In this document: positions 27,801 through 35,029 of the stretch, piece by piece
Position numbering within the stretch: the stretch's first letter is position 1
How the letters are laid out: each line of letters begins with the position of its first letter
Assembly: GCF_000520995.1 (NCBI RefSeq)
Contig: NZ_JACA01000003.1
Location: 310,001 to 374,000, forward strand
Length of the DNA stretch: 64,000 nt
DNA from: Aquimarina macrocephali JAMB N27
GTDB taxonomy: Bacteria; Bacteroidota; Bacteroidia; Flavobacteriales; Flavobacteriaceae
Reading direction: 5' to 3'
Translations under genes and position numbers: made by a program
Notes under the pieces: model-generated
What the model saw: only the letters and a program-made list of their open reading frames with translations
Database searches by the model: none
Told to the model about the DNA's origin: nothing

Positions 27801-30338
27801 AAAAAAACCATTGGTTCCATCTAAAGAATTTAGATTAAAAAAGGATGGAGGAACTCCTGTAGTAGGGTTTCCAAAAACAGCAAAAACTTTTCGAACACCA
27901 CTTAGTCTTCCTGAAATTAATACATCATCGATATTGTCATTGTTAAGATCTCCTGCAGCACTTACATCAATAGCTGAGAAATTATTTGCAGATATCTCAA
28001 ACCCATTAGTCCCATCCAGATTAGCTATATCGAATGTAAATGGGAAATTACCATTAATTCCATAAATTAAATACAGACTACCAGAATCACCTATAATCAA
28101 ATCATCGATATTATCGTTGTTAAAATCACCAACAGCATCAACCAGAAAAAACTCATTGGCCCTTCCATTGGCAGAAGACGGTTGTTTGGTTATTTTAAAC
28201 CCTTGAGACTCTACTAAAAATAACAAATCAAAGGTAGATGGAAATGGGTCATCAGTTCCATATATAACATACGCTTCTGATTGATCATTTTCTAATCTAA
28301 AACTATTGATATCAAAAACACTAGGTTCATTATCCCTAATACACACAATAAAGTCATCTCTCCCATCATTATTTATATCTCCTGCCCCGCTAACAAAAGT
28401 TTGACCACGGGGTCCATCCACTACATAAGGACTTGATAACGTAAAACCGTTTAAACCAGATATTTCTGAAACATCAAGTGGACCCGAACACGGAGGCTCA
28501 GCAATATCTTGTAAGATAATTGTAAACTCACAATTTGTAGTATTACCTCGTCTATCTGTTGCAGATATAGTAACTAACATTCCGTCAGAAACAGGAGTTC
28601 CTCTAGGAGGGATTTGAGTGATCGTAAGGCTATTATTAGGCTGGCAACTATCTGTAATATTTTCGAATAACGGTTGAATATATTCTGGCAAGGTTACATC
28701 AGGAGCTAGTGTTTGATTCCCTGGACAGGCTATAGTAGGTGGAGTGAAGTCTATGCTTCCATTTAAGGTACCTCCATAAATTACATATCCTCTTCCTGTA
28801 AGATTATAAGAAAATATCGTTTGTGATATTGCTCCAATTATTAAATCAGTTGCACCATCTCCATTAACATCTCCAGCTACACTTACAGCATGCCCAAATC
28901 CCTGTCTACTAAATCTTTGATTATCAAATATTTCTATCCCATTAACCCCATCAATCAAGTTAGTTTCAAAAACAGGATTCCAACTTGTATTTTTACCATA
29001 TACTACATATGCAGCTCCACCCGATCTTACTCCATAGGCACCAATAATAATATCATCAATATTATCACCATCATAATCTCCTGCTGTACTTACTGAATGA
29101 CCAACATTGCCGAAAGCTTCGTCTCCTAAAATTGTAAAACCGTTATTCCCATCAAGAGAAGAAATACTCATACTAGAGGCATATCCAGTTGTTTTTCCGA
29201 AAAGAACATATGCCTTTCCTGCTGATGAAAAAGTATCAACTTCTGCTAAATACGCACCTATAATTACATCATCAATTCCATCATCATTCACATCTCCAGC
29301 ATATGCAACAGAATATCCAAATCTATCTGAATCTGCTTCACCTATAATTTCGAAACCATTTGTTCCATCCAAATCAGAAAATTCTAAGCTAGATGGAAAT
29401 ATAGTATCACGTCCAAATATCACAAAAGCAAGTCCTGTATTTTCAGTACCATTAGAAAAGTCTGGAAAACCGACTATAATATCATCAATATCATCACCAT
29501 TTAGATCCCCAGCAGTATTAACAACTCCTTTTCTTTGACGTAAAAGAGTCCCAGATGAGCTTTTATTAATTACAAAACCATCTGTGCCAGTTAAGGTTGC
29601 TACATCGAGAACATTGGGAAACGAAGAAGATCCAAAAACTAAATAAACTTTTCCTGCAAGGGCAAGGGTGTTATCTCTGTTTTCAGAATAAATAATAATA
29701 TCATCAATTCCATCATTATTTATATCTCCGGCAGTATTTATATTAGATCCAAATGTAACATTATCACTTGATCTCAATCTAAATCCAGTAGATCCAGAAA
29801 TATCAGAAGTTCTTATTAATGCAGGAAATATACTCCTACCAAAAAGTACATAAACACTATCATTACCAGGTTCTCCTATAATTATATCATCAATACTGTC
29901 ATTATTAAAATCTTTAATAGCTGCTAAAGAAGTTCCTAGCTTACCTAATCTGCTTTCCCCTCGTATAGTAAAACCATTAGATCCATCCAAAGTTGACAAT
30001 TCAAATGCCAGGTCAAAGGGTGCAGTTTTACCAAATACTATATATACTTCTCCTACATCTTGTTCTACATCATCAACCAAATAAGCACTTATTAGTAAAT
30101 CGTCAATACCATCTCCATTGATATCGCCCGCACTACTTACGTCAAAACCAGCTTCGTCATCTTCAGAAATACCTTCTAGTGTAAATCCATTAGTCCCATT
30201 AATGTATGACAATGGTATTTCAGGACACTCATAAGGAGCATTAACCTGTGCAATTGACAAAAAAAAGTTCCCAAAAACAATGTATATCACCATATAAAAC
30301 TTTAGTTTGTCTATATCCTGAGCTATATTATTCCTCAT
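24846..30338 (-). CDS. Giant T9SS type B surface protein: two FG-GAP propellers, HYR and Calx-beta repeats
   Basis: An 1830-residue secreted protein. From the N-terminus: signal peptide (ends FFLSIAQ); seven FG-GAP repeats with Ca2+-type loops such as GDINGDGIDD (about 50-530); an HYR domain (TPPTIACPGNQTL, about 535-610); seven more FG-GAP repeats (about 620-1110); a second HYR domain (ITTCPGDQTL); four Calx-beta repeats of 115 residues (about 1190-1648); a PKD-like domain (VICTIEAGEDQ); and a type B sorting domain (YGFSPDGDGINEYWEIYNIE, ending TGFLVLKR). The longer frame opens with TTG at 30380; I prefer the ATG at 30336-30338, and 30293 is also possible. An adhesin role is inferred. Confidence 0.92.
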   Translation of the reverse strand: MRNNIAQDIDKLKFYMVIYIVFGNFFLSIAQVNAPYECPEIPLSYINGTNGFTLEGISEDDEAGFDVSSAGDINGDGIDDLLISAYLVDDVEQDVGEVYIVFGKTAPFDLAFELSTLDGSNGFTIRGESRLGKLGTSLAAIKDFNNDSIDDIIIGEPGNDSVYVLFGRSIFPALIRTSDISGSTGFRLRSSDNVTFGSNINTAGDINNDGIDDIIIYSENRDNTLALAGKVYLVFGSSSFPNVLDVATLTGTDGFVINKSSSGTLLRQRKGVVNTAGDLNGDDIDDIIVGFPDFSNGTENTGLAFVIFGRDTIFPSSLEFSDLDGTNGFEIIGEADSDRFGYSVAYAGDVNDDGIDDVIIGAYLAEVDTFSSAGKAYVLFGKTTGYASSMSISSLDGNNGFTILGDEAFGNVGHSVSTAGDYDGDNIDDIIIGAYGVRSGGAAYVVYGKNTSWNPVFETNLIDGVNGIEIFDNQRFSRQGFGHAVSVAGDVNGDGATDLIIGAISQTIFSYNLTGRGYVIYGGTLNGSIDFTPPTIACPGNQTLAPDVTLPEYIQPLFENITDSCQPNNSLTITQIPPRGTPVSDGMLVTISATDRRGNTTNCEFTIILQDIAEPPCSGPLDVSEISGLNGFTLSSPYVVDGPRGQTFVSGAGDINNDGRDDFIVCIRDNEPSVFDINSFRLENDQSEAYVIYGTDDPFPSTFDLLFLVESQGFKITKQPSSANGRANEFFLVDAVGDFNNDNIDDLIIGDSGSLYLIYGINGNFPFTFDIANLDGTNGFEISANNFSAIDVSAAGDLNNDNIDDVLISGRLSGVRKVFAVFGNPTTGVPPSFFNLNSLDGTNGFFMNEENTIDQFGINISGAGDLNGDNFDDIIIGAPYAEPNGIRREGQVYVVFSPGVTASSEVDISTLDGTNGFIINAVGPGGRLGASVTGGIDINNDNMKDIIVTAPEASFDVDGRSIHGAIYAIFGTPSGYPAAFDLNTIDGTNGAIIYGRQFIGQAGYSSSTAGDFNNDGIDDLILGGPWGRGGDAYIVFGKENWEDTLFLDNLDGFNGLNIGNNFDISDHHIGASVSNIGDFNGDGFDDVIVGEIPDVFDQVIGNTHIIFGGFSKDTEAPRITTCPGDQTLSSGSPLPDYTGDVVATDDCDTNLEITQAPVAGTLFTADTTVTITVTDNSGKETQCSFEVRTPISTPTVNLSVSANAGTEAAGTVITVTATSSGAVVGAQTIDLATTGVGITASDFTLSNTTVTIPDGMTTGTVTFTIVDDALVEGTETATLTISNPSTGISLGTTTTQDIDITDNDSIPTSTVNLSVSANAGTEAAGTVITVTATSSGAVVGAQTIDLATTGVGITASDFTLSNTTITIPDGMTTGTVTFTIVDDALVEGTETATLTISNPSTGITLGTTTTQDVVITDNDSAPISTVSLSVSANAGTEAAGTVITVTATSSIAVVGAQTIDIAATGVGITASDFTLSNTTVTIPDGMTAGIVTFTIVDDALVEGTETATLTISNPSTGITLGTTTAQDVVITDNDSAPIPTVSLSVSANAGTEAAGTIITVTATSSIAVVGAQTIDLATTGVGITASDFTLSNTTVTIPDGMTTGTVTFTIVDDALVEGTETATLTISNPSTGISLGTTTAQDVVIEDNDDLVICTIEAGEDQEIIQGQEVQLNATTSDNGTFVWTPSTGLTNTNIANPVANPNQTTTYTVLFTSDLGCIEEDTVTVYVEAQEEDQTRYGFSPDGDGINEYWEIYNIENYPDNKVSIYNRWGDIVFEVDGYNNTSRVFRGIANRKRSLGGDKLPEGTYFFTIKIEGSHNLKKQTGFLVLKR
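25393..26770 (-). repeat. Four tandem 345-bp repeats inside the T9SS substrate gene
   Basis: Each unit encodes one 115-residue Calx-beta domain (SVSANAGTEAAGT at the start, VVITDNDSAP-like end). The units are nearly identical at the DNA level, including silent positions, which suggests recent expansion or gene conversion. Copy number may vary between strains by recombination. Confidence 0.95.
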
Positions 30339-30377
30339 CTTTATAATATTATATTGATTACACCTCTCTTTACACAA

Positions 30378-30460
30378 CAAAACTATATTTCTCCTTAGGA
30401 TTAATACTCACTATAAGTAGGGTTTTACCACATGTAAATACCCCCCTGTTTTCAGGGTGC
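30378..30460 (-). promoter_or_regulatory. Upstream region of the T9SS substrate gene with CCCCTGTTTTCAGGG element
   Basis: The element CCCCTGTTTTCAGGGTGC (30443-30460) has perfect CCCTG/CAGGG arms and is the same type as at 20933-20950. A minus-strand TAGTTTTG (30378-30385) fits TAnnTTTG and would give a leader of about 35 nt, but no -33 box is visible. Activation through the palindrome is plausible. The remaining bases up to 30504 show nothing else. Confidence 0.5.
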
Positions 30461-30504
30461 ATATTTTCACCAGAAAAGGTGTATTTCTCAGCAATTGTAT
30501 CTCT

Positions 30505-30512
30505 CATCTTTG
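30505..30512 (+). promoter_or_regulatory. -7-like box of the LipL32-type locus, copy 1
   Basis: CATCTTTG, inside TCATCTTTGTA, differs from TAnnTTTG only in its first base. The same string occurs at 37019-37026 ahead of the paralogous gene. It is followed by a leader of about 105 nt ending ACTAAAAATTATG. Confidence 0.5.
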
Positions 30513-30621
30513 TACTGTGCTTTTTGGTCTTCAAAACATGTATCAAAAAAAATAGATATAAGAAGTCAATTATAAAATCACAAAAAGAAAAATAAGTACT
30601 AACCCTTTAAAACTAAAAATT

Positions 30622-31041
30622 ATGATCTGGGGAATCACATTAATTCTATTAAGTATTATAGCAGTACCATCATTATTGTTATCTAAAAAACCAAACGCGA
30701 AAGAACTTTTAGAAAAAATCGAACCGTATCAAGGTTGGATCGGACTTGTATTTTGTTTCTGGGGAATATGGGGAATCATTTCTTCAATCCTTGGTATAGG
30801 CTGGCTTGCAACATTCCCTATTCGATGGGTAACCTTTTTGGCAGGTAATATTGTTTCGGCAGTACTAGGATTCATGTTAGGTTTTGGTATGATTAATAAA
30901 CTTGTACTATCTAAAAATGAAGCAGCCAAAGAGAAAGCCAACCAATTAAGAGCAAAATTAGCTCCAAAACAAGGTAAACTAGGAATCCTTGGTTTAATTG
31001 TAGGTGCTGCAATGATCGTATTATCATTTTTGCCTTACTAA
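30622..31041 (+). CDS. Small four-helix membrane protein, paralogue 1
   Basis: A 139-residue protein of no family known to me. It has four hydrophobic helices (about 2-20, 36-58, 63-90 and 119-137), a short charged loop [16 protein letters not shown], and a basic loop [17 protein letters not shown] before the last helix. It is clearly related to the protein at 37131-37568 (shared LEKIEP, FCFWG.WG.IS, EKANQLR and KLGILG). The two genes also share their leader sequence, so gene plus promoter were duplicated. It is the first gene of the locus. Confidence 0.85.
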   Translation: MIWGITLILLSIIAVPSLLLSKKPNAKELLEKIEPYQGWIGLVFCFWGIWGIISSILGIGWLATFPIRWVTFLAGNIVSAVLGFMLGFGMINKLVLSKNEAAKEKANQLRAKLAPKQGKLGILGLIVGAAMIVLSFLPY

Positions 31042-31122
31042 TATTAACACCTCTATAAAACTTGTTTTTATAGTACTTACAACAGTAACAACTGCCATTT
31101 AGCAGAAAAAATCCAAAACATC

Positions 31123-31467
31123 ATGATCATATTTGGAACAGGTTCTTCAACTATTCATCCCACAAAATTAGAAGGAGGAAATTGCCCATATTGTAATACA
31201 GAAAACAATATGTGGATACAAGGATATGGAAAATATATTCATGTGTTTTGGATACCGTTCTTTCCTATCGGGAAAAAAGTATACTCGGTTTGCGGTCATT
31301 GTAAAGGAGCTTTTGAAGAAAGAGAGCTTCAGAGTCAGCAATTGATACAGAGTTTTAAAGATTATAAAAACAATCAAATAAAAACTCCATGGTATCACTT
31401 TACAGGACTTACGATTCTGGTTGTGTTTATCGCATTACTTACTGTACTGCCTTATTTGGTAAAATAG
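31123..31467 (+). CDS. Zinc-ribbon protein with C-terminal membrane helix
   Basis: A 114-residue protein. Two Cys pairs (CPYC at about 23-26 and CGHC at about 65-68) form a zinc ribbon around WIQGYGKYIHVFWIPFFPIG. A C-terminal helix (about 94-111) anchors it in the membrane. The HVFWIPFFPIGKKVY stretch is a common pattern in small zinc-ribbon membrane proteins. It lies 29 bp before the SIMPL-like gene. Confidence 0.8.
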   Translation: MIIFGTGSSTIHPTKLEGGNCPYCNTENNMWIQGYGKYIHVFWIPFFPIGKKVYSVCGHCKGAFEERELQSQQLIQSFKDYKNNQIKTPWYHFTGLTILVVFIALLTVLPYLVK

Positions 31468-31496
31468 AAACAACGTAAATCATATAATTTTTTAAA

Positions 31497-32108
31497 ATGA
31501 AAAAACTCGTTTTTATAATGTTCCTAACGTTTGCATCAGCTATTTCGCAAGAAAATAGTGAGACCCTAACTATTGTAGGAGAAGCGAACAAGAAGATAGA
31601 AGTTAACAACTATTATCTTACCATTTCGCTAAAACAACTCGTTGCAAATGGATATCAGCAACTTGAACCCAAAAGTTTATCGCAGGTTAAACAATTATAC
31701 AGTGATAAGTTAAAGACTATAGGAGTTGATTTTAGTAAGTTTCAAAAGAATGTTCTCTATCAACTGTATGCATCTTACTCAGAAGTGAATGATATTTCAT
31801 ATTACAATTATGCAACAACTTCTGAAGAAGAGGTGATCAAAATCACCAAACAAAGGATGAATGGTTTAACAATTATGCAGGTCGAAGCAGTAGCCAAAGA
31901 AAAAAACAATACAGAATGGGCTGCTTTAACACTCACTGCAATTGAAGATGCAAAAGTGAAAGCCAAAAAAACTGCTGATCATCTCAATAAAAAATTGGGG
32001 GATATTATAAAGATCGAAAATTCTGATTCCAGAACGCAATACATAAACATGCATAAACCAGGAGAAATTCAAAAACATCTTGTAAAAGTAACTTTTACAC
32101 TAGAATAA
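31497..32108 (+). CDS. Secreted SIMPL (DUF541)-like protein
   Basis: A 203-residue protein with a signal peptide (LVFIMFLTFASAISQ). The start of the mature part, TLTIVGEANKKIEV, and the helix AIEDAKVKAKKTADHLNKKL followed by GDIIKIE are like SIMPL/DUF541 proteins, periplasmic proteins of poorly known function, some linked to oxidative stress. The match is from pattern only. It sits between the zinc-ribbon and LipL32-like genes, with short gaps. Confidence 0.65.
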   Translation: MKKLVFIMFLTFASAISQENSETLTIVGEANKKIEVNNYYLTISLKQLVANGYQQLEPKSLSQVKQLYSDKLKTIGVDFSKFQKNVLYQLYASYSEVNDISYYNYATTSEEEVIKITKQRMNGLTIMQVEAVAKEKNNTEWAALTLTAIEDAKVKAKKTADHLNKKLGDIIKIENSDSRTQYINMHKPGEIQKHLVKVTFTLE

Positions 32109-32153
32109 TAACGGTGTATATCAATAAATAAATTAACACATAAAATCAAAAAA

Positions 32154-32837
32154 ATGAAAACAAAAATTTTAATCTTAGCTGTTATCCTTGCTTTTGGAAG
32201 CAATCTAAATGTCCAAGCTCAAAAATTAAAAAAGTTTGGTAGTTCTATCGAAAAAAAGATAGGTCCAAAAACCATAAAAGTGCCTTATACAGATGTTGTA
32301 TCTTATATGGGATATGCTGCATCTGGTAATGAAGATGAAGTAAAAGATGGTAAGAAGTTCTATTACATTTATGTATGGATTCCTGCTGTTGCTCCAGAAA
32401 TTGGTGTAAGAATGATGTCTCCTGTGGGGAAAACCAAAATCAAAAAAGCAACACAATCAGCAGCATATACAGAAAATGCAAAATCAACTGATTATTTTGA
32501 CACCTATATTACTTTAGAGCGTTCAGATATTATTAGTAAAGATAATATTAATGAAGGTGCGGTAAAAAGCGCTAACTGGGTTACTCTAGAACGTAACGAT
32601 GATAGCAGCGAAATGCCAAAGCAACCAAGCGGAAGCAGTTATAACTCTCTATTAAGATATAAAAGCGAAGCAAGTGATCCTCTTAAAGCACTAACTGTTG
32701 GACTATATCGTATCGGTTTTACTACATACAAAACTGGTGAGGTAAAAGGTACTTTCCTAGCAGAAGTTGCAGCTCCTATCAAATTACCCGGAGTAGTAAT
32801 GGCAAAAACTATCGAAGACTTGAAAAAGGGGCTATAA
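32154..32837 (+). CDS. LipL32-like secreted protein, paralogue 1
   Basis: A 227-residue protein with a signal peptide cleaved after VQA and no lipobox Cys. The segments YYIYVWIPAVAPEIGVRM, FDTYITLER, YNSLLRYK and YRIGFTTYKTGEVKGTF match, as I recall them, YYLYVWIPAVIAEMGVRM, FDTWIRVER, YNSLTRIK and YRISFTTYKPGEVKGSF of leptospiral LipL32, a major surface lipoprotein. Homologues have been described in the marine Pseudoalteromonas tunicata. Unlike LipL32 it should be a soluble secreted or periplasmic protein. A near-identical copy lies at 43476-44159. A terminator-like hairpin follows directly. Confidence 0.85.
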   Translation: MKTKILILAVILAFGSNLNVQAQKLKKFGSSIEKKIGPKTIKVPYTDVVSYMGYAASGNEDEVKDGKKFYYIYVWIPAVAPEIGVRMMSPVGKTKIKKATQSAAYTENAKSTDYFDTYITLERSDIISKDNINEGAVKSANWVTLERNDDSSEMPKQPSGSSYNSLLRYKSEASDPLKALTVGLYRIGFTTYKTGEVKGTFLAEVAAPIKLPGVVMAKTIEDLKKGL

Positions 32838-32864
32838 AACGTAAATTGGAATAGTGGCACCTAC

Positions 32865-32910
32865 GGTTATTCCTATGCTTTTTGGTTCAAAAAACATAGG
32901 AATAACCTCT
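32865..32910 (+). terminator. Long hairpin after LipL32-like gene 1
   Basis: GGTTATTCCTATG (32865-32877) pairs perfectly with CATAGGAATAACC (32895-32907), with a further T/A-rich inner stem, followed by TCTTTTC. The same preceding bases (CCTACGGTTATTCC) and hairpin type follow LipL32-like gene 2, so the terminator was copied with the gene. Confidence 0.75.
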
Positions 32911-32946
32911 TTTCGAATGTCTTCTCTCTAAACTACCAATTTTAAG

Positions 32947-33153
32947 ATGCAAGAAAACGACGATAAACAAAATCCTAAAGAAGAAAAAAAAAATCTTCTC
33001 GATGATATCCTGGCCAATGCACTCTCTTCTACAAAAAAACATGAAGAAACAAATGCAGGTCTTGAGACCAAACGATGTAAAAGCTGCGGAGCAGCAAGAC
33101 CCGAAGACACAGATCTTAAATACTGTGATTTCTGTGGAGACCAATTTTACTAA
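32947..33153 (+). CDS. Small zinc-ribbon protein
   Basis: A 68-residue acidic/basic protein. The first 40 residues are charged and probably unstructured (MQENDDKQNPKEEKKNLLDD), and the C-terminus is a compact zinc ribbon with CKSCG and YCDFCG. No membrane helix is present. It lies 21 bp before the next zinc-ribbon gene and begins a close-packed set ending with the SPFH gene. Several antisense and shifted frames overlap it; the ribbon pattern and operon spacing support this one. Confidence 0.75.
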   Translation: MQENDDKQNPKEEKKNLLDDILANALSSTKKHEETNAGLETKRCKSCGAARPEDTDLKYCDFCGDQFY

Positions 33154-33174
33154 AAATAATAATCTTTTAGAAAT

Positions 33175-33939
33175 ATGTCAATTAATGAAACACAAAATAG
33201 ATGGGATGGATTCCTTAAAAAAATCAAAGATCGATTCGAGGAGATATTAGAAAAAACAGAAGCTGTATTGCCTTTATTATTCGAAGCAACTGATTTTGAA
33301 ACCACTACATTTCACAATGCCTGGCAAGGAATTTATTCTCAAGCCAATGAACTTATCTGGAAAATAGATAGTACATGGGAAGATAAAGTCGAAGAAGCTT
33401 TTGAAGATGCAGGAGCAGAATTTGGTTCTAAAAAATTTATACAAGAAAGAGATAAAGGTTATCTAACAAAATTTGAACTTGAACAAAAACTTAAATCATA
33501 CGAAGTGAAAATTTTTGCAGATGCTGCAAAAAAATTACTACAAGAAGTAAAAGATACTTTATCCAAAGATTTTTGTTGTACCCAATGTCAAGCTAAACTC
33601 CCGGTAAAAGATAATTTTTTCAGATCCTATTACAGTACTTGTGAATATTGTCAGACTGTAAACACATTCGAGCCAGGAACTAAAGCCAGAAACATCGAAC
33701 ATTTTGCTATCCATGCTCTTGGAGAAGAAGCTGCTTTAGAACATTATTTGCATTATGAAGAACTTAAGTTTCAAAATTATGTACAAGACTCAGAAACGTA
33801 TGGTACCGAGGAATTAGCAACTCTATATCAAAAATATGTAGAAACCTACTTAAAGAAAAGAATCGAAATCATACCAGATTATAAAGATAGGTACGAAAAA
33901 GATCTCAAAGCTAAAACTGCATTCTTAACTAACCATTAG
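33175..33939 (+). CDS. Alpha-helical protein with central zinc ribbon
   Basis: A 254-residue protein of no family known to me. The N-terminal 130 residues are helical and charged (FLKKIKDRFEEILEKTEAVL), a ribbon with CTQC (about 138-141) and CEYC (about 160-163) sits in the middle, and the C-terminal 80 residues are again helical. No signal peptide or membrane helix is present. It is packed between the small zinc-ribbon gene and the SPFH gene, with gaps of about 20 bp, so the three probably act together. Confidence 0.75.
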   Translation: MSINETQNRWDGFLKKIKDRFEEILEKTEAVLPLLFEATDFETTTFHNAWQGIYSQANELIWKIDSTWEDKVEEAFEDAGAEFGSKKFIQERDKGYLTKFELEQKLKSYEVKIFADAAKKLLQEVKDTLSKDFCCTQCQAKLPVKDNFFRSYYSTCEYCQTVNTFEPGTKARNIEHFAIHALGEEAALEHYLHYEELKFQNYVQDSETYGTEELATLYQKYVETYLKKRIEIIPDYKDRYEKDLKAKTAFLTNH

Positions 33940-33959
33940 TAATCCTAAAAGAAAAAAAT

Positions 33960-34997
33960 ATGTCAAATTCATTTAGAAGTCAACTACGTTCGGTAATCGA
34001 ATGGCAAAATCCTAAACCCGAAACTCTTTTTGAAAAATGGACAGAAAACGGGGACGAAATTAAAAATGCTTCAAAATTAATCGTAGGGCCTGGACAAGGA
34101 TGTCTTTTTGTATACGAAGGCAAAGTAGAAGGCGTTTTTGAAGAAGAAGGGCTTTACGATCTTAAAACGGGTAACATTCCTTTTTGGACGACCATCAAAA
34201 ATATCATGTATACCTTTGAGTCTGCTCATAAAGTAGGGATTTTCTTCTATAGAAAAGCAGAAATGCAAAATATACGCTGGGGAACCCCTTCTCCTATCAC
34301 CTATAAAGATCCTGTTTATAATTTTCCTGTAGGATTAGGTGCTTTTGGTAATTTCTCTTTCAAAATCACTAAACCAGTCGATTTTTTTACCAATGTTATT
34401 GCAGGTGACGACTACTATCCTGTAAAAGCGATACAAAAAGTTATCTTATCCAGAATTACTCAACCTATCAGTGATTTTCTTGCCAACGCTTCATTTAGTT
34501 ATGTAGAAATTGATAAACATCGTAATGAAATCGCATCATTCTCTCAGAATTCGAGTGCACAAATCTTCGATGAATTAGGTTTTGAACTACTTGATTTCAG
34601 GATAGAAGGAACCAGTTTTGATGAAGAAACCAAAACAAGAATTGGTCGAATTGCAGATATGAGTGCCGAAGCTCAGGCAATGAAAGAACTTGGTGTAAGC
34701 TACCAGGATTACCAGCAACTTGAGGCATTAAAAAATATGGCAAAAAATGAAGGTGGTGGTAATATCGGTATGCAAATGGGTGCTGGATTAGGAATGGGCC
34801 AAATGCTCGGAAATATGATGAATAATCAAGGACAGCAATCCACACCTCAACAAAATACTCCTCCTCAATCTGAATCTCAACCCCAAAACGACGACCCAGT
34901 ACAAAAATTAGAAAAACTTAAGAAAATATTTGATGCTGGCCTAATCGACGAACAGGAATACAAACTGAAGAAACAGGAAATATTATCTCAATTCTAA
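33960..34997 (+). CDS. SPFH/band-7 (virion core protein-like) protein with SHOCT domain
   Basis: A 345-residue cytoplasmic protein. Residues about 10-225 form an SPFH domain of the Band_7_1 (lumpy skin disease virus core protein-like) group: IEWQNPKPETLFEKW, LIVGPGQGCLFVYEGKVEG, GLYDLKTGNIPF, GIFFYRKAEMQNIRWGTPSP. A Gly/Met-rich linker (GMQMGAGLGMGQMLGNMM) and a Gln/Pro stretch lead to a C-terminal SHOCT motif (VQKLEKLKKIFDAGLIDEQE). Such proteins often occur with zinc ribbons in membrane-stress gene sets. There is no membrane helix, so association with partners is likely. Confidence 0.88.
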   Translation: MSNSFRSQLRSVIEWQNPKPETLFEKWTENGDEIKNASKLIVGPGQGCLFVYEGKVEGVFEEEGLYDLKTGNIPFWTTIKNIMYTFESAHKVGIFFYRKAEMQNIRWGTPSPITYKDPVYNFPVGLGAFGNFSFKITKPVDFFTNVIAGDDYYPVKAIQKVILSRITQPISDFLANASFSYVEIDKHRNEIASFSQNSSAQIFDELGFELLDFRIEGTSFDEETKTRIGRIADMSAEAQAMKELGVSYQDYQQLEALKNMAKNEGGGNIGMQMGAGLGMGQMLGNMMNNQGQQSTPQQNTPPQSESQPQNDDPVQKLEKLKKIFDAGLIDEQEYKLKKQEILSQF

Positions 34998-35029
34998 AAA
35001 CAAAAATCAATCTTTAAAAATTATACATT

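Noticed and set aside
27166..29538. Several plus-strand open frames opposite the FG-GAP region
   Set aside because: Compositions rich in Ser, Pro and Lys mirror the repetitive coding strand, and there is no start context, operon or family match.
32887..33144. Minus-strand Cys/Phe-rich open frame over the small zinc-ribbon gene
   Set aside because: The plus-strand frame has a clean zinc ribbon and operon spacing; the antisense frame has no such support.
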